Positions 8,176-16,014 of a stretch of DNA of 64,000 nt are shown here, piece after piece. This DNA comes from Defluviitaleaceae bacterium (lineage in GTDB: Bacteria; Bacillota; Clostridia; Lachnospirales; WQUN01): assembly GCA_009777845.1 (NCBI GenBank), contig WRLD01000003.1:1-64000 (forward strand), in the 5' to 3' direction. Position 1 is the first letter of the stretch. Each line of letters begins with the position of its first letter. Made by a program: the position numbers and the translations under genes. The notes beneath the pieces are model-generated. The model saw only the letters and a program-made list of their open reading frames with translations. It was not told the origin of the DNA and searched no databases.

Positions 8176-9906
8176 ATGCGCGATTTTTTCGGTCTTGACG
8201 GTACGTTCAACAAATATATGGGCTTTGTAGCCGACACGTTTATTTTGAGCCTTATGTGGATTTTTTTCAGCTTGCCGCTCTTTACTATTGGGGCGGCGAC
8301 TACCGCGCTTTTTTATGTGACTACGCGCAGGCTATCCAATCGCGAGGGCTATATTACGTCCGACTTTTGGGCGGCGTTTAAGGCGAATTTTGTACGCGCG
8401 ACCAAGCTGTGGCTGTTGGTTTCCGCGCTTGTTTTTTTGATTGTGTTCAATTTTTTGCTTGCGTGGCAAAATCCCGAGCTAATGGGCGATATGCGGCGGT
8501 TTGTTATGTCTGCCCAGATTGTGATTTTGGCGGAGGTTTTGTTTGTGGCTAACTATGTTTTCGCGGTAACGGCACGATTCGACATGGACTTTAAGCAAAC
8601 GCTGAAAACATGCTTTTTTATGGCAAACCGCCACCTGCTTTCCTCGGTTATTTGCGTGCTTACGCCCGTTGTGTTAATTTTGTTTTCGATATATTCTTTC
8701 CCACCTCTTGTTTTCTTCACGCCAGGCATTTCGGCAATGCTCGCTTCATATTTAATTATGAAAATTTTTAGGAAATACCGCCCGGAAATGGACAAGGAGC
8801 CGTTTCTGGAGCTGCAAGAATTGGAACAACAACGCGCCGAACAAAAACGGCTTGAATTATTAAACAACAGTGCAAATTCGCACACGGAAAATCGCCAAAG
8901 GCGAATCAAAAATAAGGAGGCACTAAGTATGTCAATTTCTATGTACACAATTAGCAACAAAAACGGAATGGAAATGACGGTAACGAACGTGGGCTGCGCG
9001 ATTATGTCGCTAGTCATTCCCGCCAAGGGCGGCAAAAAGGACGTTGTTCTCGGCTTGGACAAGCCCGAGGATTACAAGGGCAAGCACCCATTTTTCGGCG
9101 TGGCTGTGGGGCGTTTCGCCAATAGAATAGGCGGCGGAAAATTCACGCTAAATGGCAAGGAATACCAGTTGGAAACAAATGACGGCGTACACCATTTGCA
9201 CGGCGGAAGCAACGGCTTTGACAAAAAAGAGTGGAACGTCGATTTTTCTTCACAGGAAAAAATTATATTTTCGTTGCAAAGCCCCGACGGCGACAGCGGC
9301 TACCCAGGCGATTTAAGCGTTCGCGTAAGCTACACGCTCACCGACGACAATACCCTTCGCATAGAATACGAAGCGTCCACCGAAACAGAAACTATTTGTA
9401 ACCTAACAAACCACAGCTATTTTAATTTATCCAACGAAAACGACATACTAAACCACGAAGCGCAAATTTTCGCCGACAAAATAACCGAGGTAGACGAGGG
9501 GCTTATCCCCACAGGCGGCTTTGTGGCTATAGCGGGAACGCCCTTTGACTTCACCGCACCCAAGAAAATAGGAGCAGACCTACAGGCCGCAGGCGACATA
9601 AACAAAACAGGCGGCTACGACCACAACTACGTGCTGCGCGGCGAGGGCAGGGCGGCGAGCGTTTTCGCGCCCGATACCCAAATACGCATGAACGTCAACA
9701 CAAACAGCCCCGGTATGCAGCTATATACAGGCAATTTCATGGACGGCACGGTTATTGGAAAGGGCGTAGCGTACGCGAAATATAGCGGTTTTTGCCTAGA
9801 AACACAGCTATTCCCCGACACGCCAAACAAGCCGAGCTTCCCTACCTGCGTTGTGAAAAAAGGCGCGCCGCAGAAATTTTATACGGAATATGGCTTTGAG
9901 TGGTAA
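8176..9906 (+). CDS. Fusion: DUF624 (YesL-like) membrane domain + aldose 1-epimerase
   Basis: 576 residues in one open frame. Residues 1-215 are a DUF624/YesL-like membrane domain (FFGLDGTFNKYMGFVADTF; several hydrophobic helices), a family found near carbohydrate uptake genes. From residue 252 (ATG 8929) the frame is a complete aldose 1-epimerase (GalM): GRFANRIGGGKFTLNG, GVHHLHGG, NHSYFNL (catalytic His) and CLETQLFPDTPN (catalytic Glu). GalM interconverts alpha and beta aldoses. The two halves are joined by a family F repeat (8868-8911) that carries no stop. AAGGAGG lies just before ATG 8929, so GalM can also be made separately. The upstream start has AAAGGAG. Two former genes were probably joined by repeat insertion. 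Confidence 0.85.
   Translation: MRDFFGLDGTFNKYMGFVADTFILSLMWIFFSLPLFTIGAATTALFYVTTRRLSNREGYITSDFWAAFKANFVRATKLWLLVSALVFLIVFNFLLAWQNPELMGDMRRFVMSAQIVILAEVLFVANYVFAVTARFDMDFKQTLKTCFFMANRHLLSSVICVLTPVVLILFSIYSFPPLVFFTPGISAMLASYLIMKIFRKYRPEMDKEPFLELQELEQQRAEQKRLELLNNSANSHTENRQRRIKNKEALSMSISMYTISNKNGMEMTVTNVGCAIMSLVIPAKGGKKDVVLGLDKPEDYKGKHPFFGVAVGRFANRIGGGKFTLNGKEYQLETNDGVHHLHGGSNGFDKKEWNVDFSSQEKIIFSLQSPDGDSGYPGDLSVRVSYTLTDDNTLRIEYEASTETETICNLTNHSYFNLSNENDILNHEAQIFADKITEVDEGLIPTGGFVAIAGTPFDFTAPKKIGADLQAAGDINKTGGYDHNYVLRGEGRAASVFAPDTQIRMNVNTNSPGMQLYTGNFMDGTVIGKGVAYAKYSGFCLETQLFPDTPNKPSFPTCVVKKGAPQKFYTEYGFEW
8868..8911 (+). repeat. Family F element joining DUF624 and GalM frames
   Basis: acagtgcaaattcgcacacg then aaaatcgccaaaggcgaatc, matching 7276-7320 and 46197-46290. 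It is translated in frame as a linker (NSANSHTENRQRRIKN). Confidence 0.8.
8915..8931 (+). promoter_or_regulatory. Internal ribosome binding site and ATG for the GalM half
   Basis: AAGGAGG then CACTAAGT then ATG 8929-8931. This would allow independent translation of a 325-residue GalM from within the fused frame. Confidence 0.65.
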
Positions 9907-10765
9907 TTTTTTCAATGAACGGCTTAACGCGTTCGCCGAAAAGCACAATATTATCGCGGGAGTGTGCAACGCCGAGCCGTTGACGCTTCCCGACAAATTC
10001 GTGCCGTTTGTGAAAAATACAGAAAAACGCACAAATCCACAGCTTTCACTAAAAGGCGCGCAGAGCATTGTCGTAATCGGCGTAGCTAACTCGCCCTTGG
10101 TCGCGGACGATGATTACCATGTCCGCGTGAGGGGGCTGTCACGCCAGTTGGCGGCGGAGCTGGGCGTTGAGGAATATAAAATTTTAGTAGACAGTCCTGC
10201 GTTGGACGAGAGGGCGTTGGCGTATCGTGCAGGGCTTGGTTTTTATGGGCGGAATGGGCTTATTATTTCAAAGAGGTTTGGCTCAAGGTTTAATATTGGG
10301 TGCTTGCTTCTGCGTGAGAGATTAGTCTTTGTAAAAGAAGCTACTACACAAAAAGACGAGGGCGAGGGCGTAGCGTGTTCGCGGATAGCTCCTAGTTGCT
10401 TGACTAGTTGCTCTCCCAACTGCCCGCCTGACTGCAACCTATGTATAACCGCATGTCCGACTAAGGCGTTAAGCGAACACGGCGAATTTGATGTAACTAA
10501 ATGTGTTTCGTATCTTACACAAAAAGATACATTAACGCCACAAGAGGAAGCCCTAGTAGCCATAGGCGGACAGTTATACGGCTGTGAAATTTGCCAAGAT
10601 GTCTGCCCTTTTAATTCCAAAAAAAGCCAGTCCTGCGGACAAATAAACCCACAGGACTGGCTTTTAATGTCTGACGAGGATTTTAAAGAAAAATACGCCC
10701 ATACCGCTATTTTATGGCGCGGGGCGGATATTTTGCGGAGAAATGCAGGGATTTTGTCGGGGTGA
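9890..10765 (+). CDS. queG: Epoxyqueuosine reductase-like 4Fe-4S protein (QueG family)
   Basis: 291 residues. QueG reduces epoxyqueuosine to queuosine in tRNA anticodons using cobalamin and two 4Fe-4S clusters. Seen: a DUF1730-type N-terminal half (QSIVVIGVANSPL; VDSPALDERALAYRAGLG; GRNGLIISKRFGSRFNIG), then two ferredoxin-like motifs, CNLCITACPTKAL and CEICQDVCPFN, with the linking cysteine in KCVSYLTQ. It is shorter than typical QueG (about 310-380) and lacks the C-terminal HEAT-like part. It overlaps the end of the epimerase frame by 17 bases. A 14-base inverted repeat lies inside the gene at 10622-10665. Other QueG-like ferredoxin proteins cannot be excluded. Confidence 0.75.
   Translation: MALSGNFFNERLNAFAEKHNIIAGVCNAEPLTLPDKFVPFVKNTEKRTNPQLSLKGAQSIVVIGVANSPLVADDDYHVRVRGLSRQLAAELGVEEYKILVDSPALDERALAYRAGLGFYGRNGLIISKRFGSRFNIGCLLLRERLVFVKEATTQKDEGEGVACSRIAPSCLTSCSPNCPPDCNLCITACPTKALSEHGEFDVTKCVSYLTQKDTLTPQEEALVAIGGQLYGCEICQDVCPFNSKKSQSCGQINPQDWLLMSDEDFKEKYAHTAILWRGADILRRNAGILSG
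10622..10665. repeat. Intragenic inverted repeat in the queG-like gene
   Basis: aaaagccagtcctg (10622-10635) and caggactggctttt (10652-10665) are perfect complements, 16 bases apart. It looks like a bidirectional terminator hairpin but lies within the coding sequence, after the second cluster motif. Confidence 0.75.
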
Positions 10766-11311
10766 TTAGGTGAAATCCTCTTGGAATATATTCACTCTAT
10801 CAAGTGATAACTCAATGCGGATAATTTTATAGCTTTCACGTTCAACCTCATCTAAATCAAAGAGCTTGCCTATTGGTACATTTAGGTAAATGTCGCCCAG
10901 TGGTTCCGTTATGACACTAACTCTTTTTCCATGCCCTTGCGTATATGCAATTTGATAAAACATTTGGTCTTGAAAATCGAAAGCAAGCTCAATAGACGTT
11001 GCTTGATTTAGTTGTTCGTGGACTTTTGAATAAATAAAACGAATATCTCCCGACAATCCGAAATCTGCTGACCTTACAATGATTTTTACTAAATTGAGAT
11101 GTTCCGAATAGCTTCCTGCAATTTCATTAGCCGTGGGAATAATATCCGCCAGTGAATGGTTTTCGTTTGCAGAAAAGCTCTCTGCTAATTCTTCAATAAA
11201 GCTATCGTATGTGGCAAAATCATCGTCATTACAGCCTGTCATAATAAATAATGACGACAAGAGAATTAAAATTATTTTTAACGCACTGAATAATGCACCA
11301 TTTTTATTCAT
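10766..11311 (-). CDS. Small lipoprotein, unknown function
   Basis: 181 residues. A type II signal peptide with lipobox IMTGC (Cys near residue 27) predicts attachment to the outer face of the membrane. The mature part has no motif that I recognise; it is mixed alpha/beta and mildly acidic. GGGGAGCG precedes the ATG. Its stop codon lies directly against the stop of the convergent queG-like gene with no base between. It follows the GH9 gene on the same strand with a 65-base gap, so co-transcription is possible. Confidence 0.75.
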   Translation of the reverse strand: MNKNGALFSALKIILILLSSLFIMTGCNDDDFATYDSFIEELAESFSANENHSLADIIPTANEIAGSYSEHLNLVKIIVRSADFGLSGDIRFIYSKVHEQLNQATSIELAFDFQDQMFYQIAYTQGHGKRVSVITEPLGDIYLNVPIGKLFDLDEVERESYKIIRIELSLDRVNIFQEDFT

Positions 11312-11376
11312 TTTCTTAACGCTCCCCTAGCTAGAAGCATACTATTACAATTAACACAACAACACATCAAAACACC

Positions 11377-14304
11377 TCAAAACACCTCATACCCAACCAA
11401 CCACCGCAACAACGTACTAATATCTGCCGCGTCAATAACGCCGTCACGGTTTACATCGGCGGCGAGTCTACGCCGTATATCGTTCTCGCTTATTCCAAAG
11501 CCTGCATGTCCTGCCACATGGCGGGCGAGCCAGACTACCTCGGCGGAGGACAAATAGCCCTCGCCGCTAGTAGATACCGCCCCCGAGCGAATCCATTCGG
11601 CAGTAATCGTTCTGTCGCCCGTGATGTTCGTAAGGTCGCCGCTCCAGAGCAACGCAAAGCCAACCCGAGAAACCACTGGCGGATTCTGCACCGTACCGCC
11701 GTGCGGCACTTCTTGTACCAGCTCGCCGCCTGTATGCACGCCGTCAGAGAAAGCAAAGGTGACTGTATGCGTTTGCTGTGCTTGCGGCTGTGACACAAAC
11801 TTGGACAACAAGCGTATATAGCTTAGCTGATACGCGCCCATAGGCTCGGTAATTTCCCATGTGTTTATAGGCCACGAATGGTCGGAATCTACATACATTT
11901 TGGCAGGCGGGCCGCCCTGCATTGCGAGTATTTTATTGCCTACGTCTATAGCATCTTGGCGGTTGGGGCTGCTTCCGTAGCCGCCTAGATTTGACGGAAA
12001 TACGCTGTCTACATTAAAGCCGCCGTTCGGCCCGCCTGGCAAGTAGCCAGGGGGAGGCCCTTGGGTAGTTATATCTCTATACCACTGCGAAAACCAGCTA
12101 TGATAAATAACACTCGCGCTTTTTGTTGCGCCGTAGTCGTTCATGTTGGTTAAATATACCATGCTTAGCGGATTTACGCCGTGGATATAGTGCAGGTAAT
12201 TCTCGGCGGCGTTTAGGTGCGTGTCGGCGGTATGCGCTCCGCTTACGATATTGTTTTGGGAAAAATAATAAAACGTAGAGCCTATGTTGGAGGCGTGGCT
12301 GTTTGAACCCCATGGATAATGGTCCATATACGCCAAATATCCGCTAGACTGCGTTCGGGAAGCGTAGTTGCCGCTTGAAGAATGGAACGCCAAGCGCAGG
12401 TTGTTTATTATGCTGTTTCTTGCGGTCGAGCTTGTTCCCGAGAGCGTTAGATAGTGCAGGTACAGCCTATGGGTATCAAAGCGGTACATATCCATATTTT
12501 CCCACCATGCAAACAGCGGGTGGCGTTTATATGCTTCGTCTTGTTCAAATATTTGCAAATACTGGTTCTCGCCTGTTAGCTCGTACAGGTACAAGCCTGC
12601 CATCATACGTACCGCCAGCCGCGGCAAAATAGCGGAATTGTCCTCGCCGTCAGGGCTTGGCTCTTGGTCGCCTGCGCCTAAGCCCTCGGAGTTATTCGCG
12701 GAGCTATTATTATGAAAATACACCTCGGGGTTGTCACTAGCCCAGTTAAACGCACTTATCGCGGCGTTTTGCAGCCGTGCCGCATATGCAGGGTCAAATT
12801 CCGCGAAAACAATCGCGCCCAACGCAAACGCCTTGGCGGCGTGTAGCGTGCCTATGGTGTTTGGCGGGCCGTAGCGTGACGGCGCATTAGCCGCGTTGTC
12901 CGTAGACGGCGGCGAGCCGCCCGCCGCGCCGTAGCCTACGATACTAAGCACCGAGCCATCGAAATTGGTAATATTTGTCGGATACAACGGAATACCTAGG
13001 CTACTGTAATTCACGCTATTATCGTTCTGCATTTTCAAGAGCCAGTCCATTCCCCAGCGCGCCTCGTCCAAGATGTCGGGTACGCCGTTGCCAGACTCGG
13101 GGATATTGTAATCGTCCGTAAACACCTCGGGGCGTTCGCGGTAAACGCTCATAAGCCCCTCGATATAGTCGGCCGCCCAAGCGGTATATTTATTGTAATC
13201 GCCTGCATCAAACCAACCGCCGCGCAGGTCGCGCTGTAACGCGGTATTATCCGGCGCGAGATAAAAGCGCGAAAACTCGTCGTGCATATAGCTTGGCGCA
13301 TCTGTCCATCGCGGGTCGGCATAGGGCGTTTCCTTAGCCGTTCCCATACGCTGATAATAGAACATGCGTACAGCGTGCTTCAACACCTCGTTGTACACGT
13401 CCTCGCCGATAGTAAACGAGAACGAGCGAGCATCACGCTCTTGGTCGAATACGTAGTACCGCCCTGCCTGTGTTACGGCGGAAAAGTCGAACCACCATAT
13501 TTGGTCGCCCGAGCTTATATCGTCAGTAAATTTAAGCTCTGGCGTACCCGAATAAACCGCCGCGCCTGTGGCTTCGTTTATGATTTGGTACGTATAGCCA
13601 GGCGAAAACGAGGAGGCGGAATCTATTCCGCGCTTGGGGTTACGGATTACGGCTATTTTTTGCGCGCTTGGGCGATAGCCAAACTGGTCTATTGTTATAA
13701 AGTCCATAGGGTCACCTATAATGGGCAGCTCGTCCCAGCCTTCGTTATCGTTGGGCGTTTGGAAATATGCACGCGTTAGGCGTTCGCTGATTACGACATC
13801 TCCGTGCCATGTATAAAAAACAATGGCAAAATTGCCCGTAGCGTTCATCATGGTGTCGTAAAGAGGGTGTTCGTTAAGCGGCAGGCTAAAGGCGTTCACG
13901 CCTACTGCACTATCGACAATGTATCTATACCCGCCCGCATCCCAGTCCCAACCATTAAACTCGCCGTACAAAATAAGCCCATAGCTCCAATCCTGCGGAA
14001 TAAGCGGCGCGGACGACTCAAAATACAAATGCCCGTCCGACTGCAACAGCATTTGTCTAGTAAAGCCCGATATGTTCCCTGTCGCCCAGTTTATGGTTTG
14101 CACTGCTTCGCTATCCATAGGCAGCTCGACAAGCACGGTACTGTAGCCTGTGACGGCGGTGTCGGGTGTAGTTGTGTCGGTGGTAGCCACGCCTAGCGGT
14201 AGATTTTCGGGCGTGCCTGTGGGCGTGCTTACGGTAAGGCTAGGTGCAGAAAGAAACACTAATACCAATGCAAGTAATAGTGCGGTTGTGCGTTTTGTTC
14301 GCAT
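11377..14304 (-). CDS. Secreted GH9 family glycoside hydrolase with dockerin-like tail
   Basis: 975 residues. Signal peptide (TTALLLALVLVFLSAPSLTV), an unassigned region to about 200, a CelD-type N-terminal Ig-like domain (FITIDQFGYRPSAQKIAVI), then a GH9 catalytic domain: RGGWFDAGDYNKY near residue 365 (catalytic base region), NGVPDILDEARWGMDWLL, and near 820 a WEITEP motif carrying the likely acid Glu. GH9 enzymes are inverting endo- or exo-glucanases. The tail has an InlB-like beta repeat (HTVTFAFSDGVHTGGELVQE) and a dockerin-like module with one good calcium loop, DVNRDGVIDAAD, and one degenerate half (SSAEVVWLARHVAGHAGFGI). The same tail occurs in the surface protein at 52850-56224. AAAGGAGG precedes the ATG. 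Confidence 0.9.
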   Translation of the reverse strand: MRTKRTTALLLALVLVFLSAPSLTVSTPTGTPENLPLGVATTDTTTPDTAVTGYSTVLVELPMDSEAVQTINWATGNISGFTRQMLLQSDGHLYFESSAPLIPQDWSYGLILYGEFNGWDWDAGGYRYIVDSAVGVNAFSLPLNEHPLYDTMMNATGNFAIVFYTWHGDVVISERLTRAYFQTPNDNEGWDELPIIGDPMDFITIDQFGYRPSAQKIAVIRNPKRGIDSASSFSPGYTYQIINEATGAAVYSGTPELKFTDDISSGDQIWWFDFSAVTQAGRYYVFDQERDARSFSFTIGEDVYNEVLKHAVRMFYYQRMGTAKETPYADPRWTDAPSYMHDEFSRFYLAPDNTALQRDLRGGWFDAGDYNKYTAWAADYIEGLMSVYRERPEVFTDDYNIPESGNGVPDILDEARWGMDWLLKMQNDNSVNYSSLGIPLYPTNITNFDGSVLSIVGYGAAGGSPPSTDNAANAPSRYGPPNTIGTLHAAKAFALGAIVFAEFDPAYAARLQNAAISAFNWASDNPEVYFHNNSSANNSEGLGAGDQEPSPDGEDNSAILPRLAVRMMAGLYLYELTGENQYLQIFEQDEAYKRHPLFAWWENMDMYRFDTHRLYLHYLTLSGTSSTARNSIINNLRLAFHSSSGNYASRTQSSGYLAYMDHYPWGSNSHASNIGSTFYYFSQNNIVSGAHTADTHLNAAENYLHYIHGVNPLSMVYLTNMNDYGATKSASVIYHSWFSQWYRDITTQGPPPGYLPGGPNGGFNVDSVFPSNLGGYGSSPNRQDAIDVGNKILAMQGGPPAKMYVDSDHSWPINTWEITEPMGAYQLSYIRLLSKFVSQPQAQQTHTVTFAFSDGVHTGGELVQEVPHGGTVQNPPVVSRVGFALLWSGDLTNITGDRTITAEWIRSGAVSTSGEGYLSSAEVVWLARHVAGHAGFGISENDIRRRLAADVNRDGVIDAADISTLLRWLVGYEVF

Positions 14305-14330
14305 GGAAATTCCTCCTTTAGAGCTATTTT

Positions 14331-15185
14331 TTATACAGCCTTATGCGGTTGCCAATTAGTCAGTAGTGCTTCCGTCATTGCGTTCCTGTTATTTTCCCTC
14401 GCGCCCAAAAAATAGAAATGCTCATGTGTTATCTTTGCATACTCGCCCCATATCGAAGCAATATAGGGATTAGCGCGATAGCGATTACAATCCCAGGTAG
14501 ACAGCATAAAGTTTGCGTTGCTTGATGTTAGGCAGTTTTTTAGCCGTTTTTCGTCGTCCTCGTTCCAACTGTCAAAATAATCTACATGCCTGCCGATATA
14601 TGGCGGGTCGCAGTATACAAAGGCGTTTTCGTCTGCTAATGCGATTGTAGCTTCAAAGGGCTGGCACAAAAAGTCCCAGTCATTACAGCTTAGCATTTGC
14701 TCAAAATGCCTTATTTGGTTTACTATTTTTGTAACGTACGCTTTTGCGAAGCGTTGGGGCTTATGTCCATAAGGCACATTAAACTCGTTTTTTTTGTTAA
14801 ATCTAATCATGCCGTTAAAGCACGAACGATTAAGAAAAAGGAAGTCTAATGGGCTATGGCGCGCGTTAAATCTTTCCCTAACAAAATAATAATGCTCCGC
14901 GCCGCTCTCCGACAATAGCTTGCCCTGTTCCTCCAAAAATTCCCTTACTATATAGGAGGTTATATGCTTGCTTTTTAGCTGATTATAGAAATCCACAATA
15001 TAGGGGTTTATATCCGCAAAAATAGCCCTGCTAGGTGCGATATTTAACCCAACTACGCCAGAACCCATAAAAGGCTCAATCCATGTTGTTTTTTCGCTTA
15101 TGGAAACAGACGATTTTATCAAGGGAACGAGCTTTGATTTAATGCCCTGTATTTTAAAAGGAGGAATAAATACCCTTTCGTCCAT
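14331..15185 (-). CDS. EcoRV-like adenine-specific DNA methyltransferase (D12 class)
   Basis: 284 residues. N6-adenine methyltransferase that protects the host sites of the neighbouring endonuclease. Seen: SAM-binding FMGSGVVGLN (motif I), a conserved FLFLNRSCFNGMIRFN segment, and catalytic YCDPPYIGRHVDYF (DPPY, motif IV). From memory of the family, the match to M.EcoRV runs along the full length (KxQGIKxKLVP start, RERFNxxxxPLDFLFLNR, EHFYxxGAxExNR near the end), so the predicted target is GATATC. The start lies one base after the endonuclease stop, with AAGGAGG inside the upstream gene. Confidence 0.92.
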   Translation of the reverse strand: MDERVFIPPFKIQGIKSKLVPLIKSSVSISEKTTWIEPFMGSGVVGLNIAPSRAIFADINPYIVDFYNQLKSKHITSYIVREFLEEQGKLLSESGAEHYYFVRERFNARHSPLDFLFLNRSCFNGMIRFNKKNEFNVPYGHKPQRFAKAYVTKIVNQIRHFEQMLSCNDWDFLCQPFEATIALADENAFVYCDPPYIGRHVDYFDSWNEDDEKRLKNCLTSSNANFMLSTWDCNRYRANPYIASIWGEYAKITHEHFYFLGARENNRNAMTEALLTNWQPHKAV

Positions 15186-15186
15186 C

Positions 15187-16011
15187 TCAAGCCTCCTTTT
15201 CTATGACGTTTTTTAGAGAATCAGACAGCCCTCGATAGGATATGTACTCATCGAAAGATGTCATGGGCTTGCGTTTTCCGTCCTTGGTTTCCACTTGAAT
15301 TTTCCCGAAATTAGCCCAGTAGTCGTCAAAAATAGCTTCCCCTGCTTTTGCAAAAACACCGTTGCCGACAAGAATGTCGGCGATGTTTTTTATACTGCCT
15401 ATGTTGGCAGTATTTCCGCTGCCGCCCTTATCGCTTGCAATCCGCCATTTTTCAGTAGCAAAAAATGTAAAATGCTTTATAACGGACGGGATTTTTTCTA
15501 AATCGGCTATCGCGTATTTTTTAGCTTCAAGCTCCGCAGTGAGCTTGGTGCGCGAATAGATAATACCCAAGCAAAAATGACCGCTATAATTATTGTACGG
15601 ATATTGAATATTTTTAGAGCTGTCGCGATTTATAAAATACTCGCCGTGTGAGCCGAGCGTAAAACCATTGCAGAAATCGGGGCGTTTTTCATTTACATAG
15701 GTTGTTTTTAAATCTACCGCAAATTTAATGCCGCTGTTGGCATTGTTCACAAAGGTCAAATCGGGATACCAATTTTGGTGCAGTGGCAACTCAATTGTGT
15801 ACCCAATATCACGAGCAAAATTAAGAAAATGCGGAAACAGGTGAAGCTCTAGGATTTTTGATATGACCTTTGTGTCTGTCGAAATTGTATAAATATTTTT
15901 GAAAATATCTATAAAGCCCTTTACCGTCCAATCGCCGTTGATAGCAATCTGCTTTTCAAGCGTTTGGGCAAGCTCCGACAATGCGGCTTGAAACGATTCC
16001 TTTGCCTGCAT
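15187..16011 (-). CDS. EcoRV-like type II restriction endonuclease
   Basis: 274 residues. Seen: the PD-(D/E)xK site as WYPDLTF followed by FAVDLKTTYVNEK, aligning with the catalytic Asp, Asp and Lys of R.EcoRV. The DNA-recognition loop is GGSGNTANIGSIKN, nearly the same as the GSGNTTNIGS loop of R.EcoRV that reads the GAT half-site in the major groove. An IQYPYNNYSGHFCLGIIY segment also matches. The protein is about 30 residues longer than R.EcoRV, mostly at the termini. The expected cut is blunt, within GATATC. The start is three bases after the pgm stop and has no good ribosome site, so translation may be coupled to pgm. Confidence 0.9.
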   Translation of the reverse strand: MQAKESFQAALSELAQTLEKQIAINGDWTVKGFIDIFKNIYTISTDTKVISKILELHLFPHFLNFARDIGYTIELPLHQNWYPDLTFVNNANSGIKFAVDLKTTYVNEKRPDFCNGFTLGSHGEYFINRDSSKNIQYPYNNYSGHFCLGIIYSRTKLTAELEAKKYAIADLEKIPSVIKHFTFFATEKWRIASDKGGSGNTANIGSIKNIADILVGNGVFAKAGEAIFDDYWANFGKIQVETKDGKRKPMTSFDEYISYRGLSDSLKNVIEKEA

Positions 16012-16014
16012 AGC

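Noticed and set aside
13282-13779. 165-codon frame antisense to the GH9 gene
   Set aside because: No family motif; explained by codon structure of the GH9 gene.
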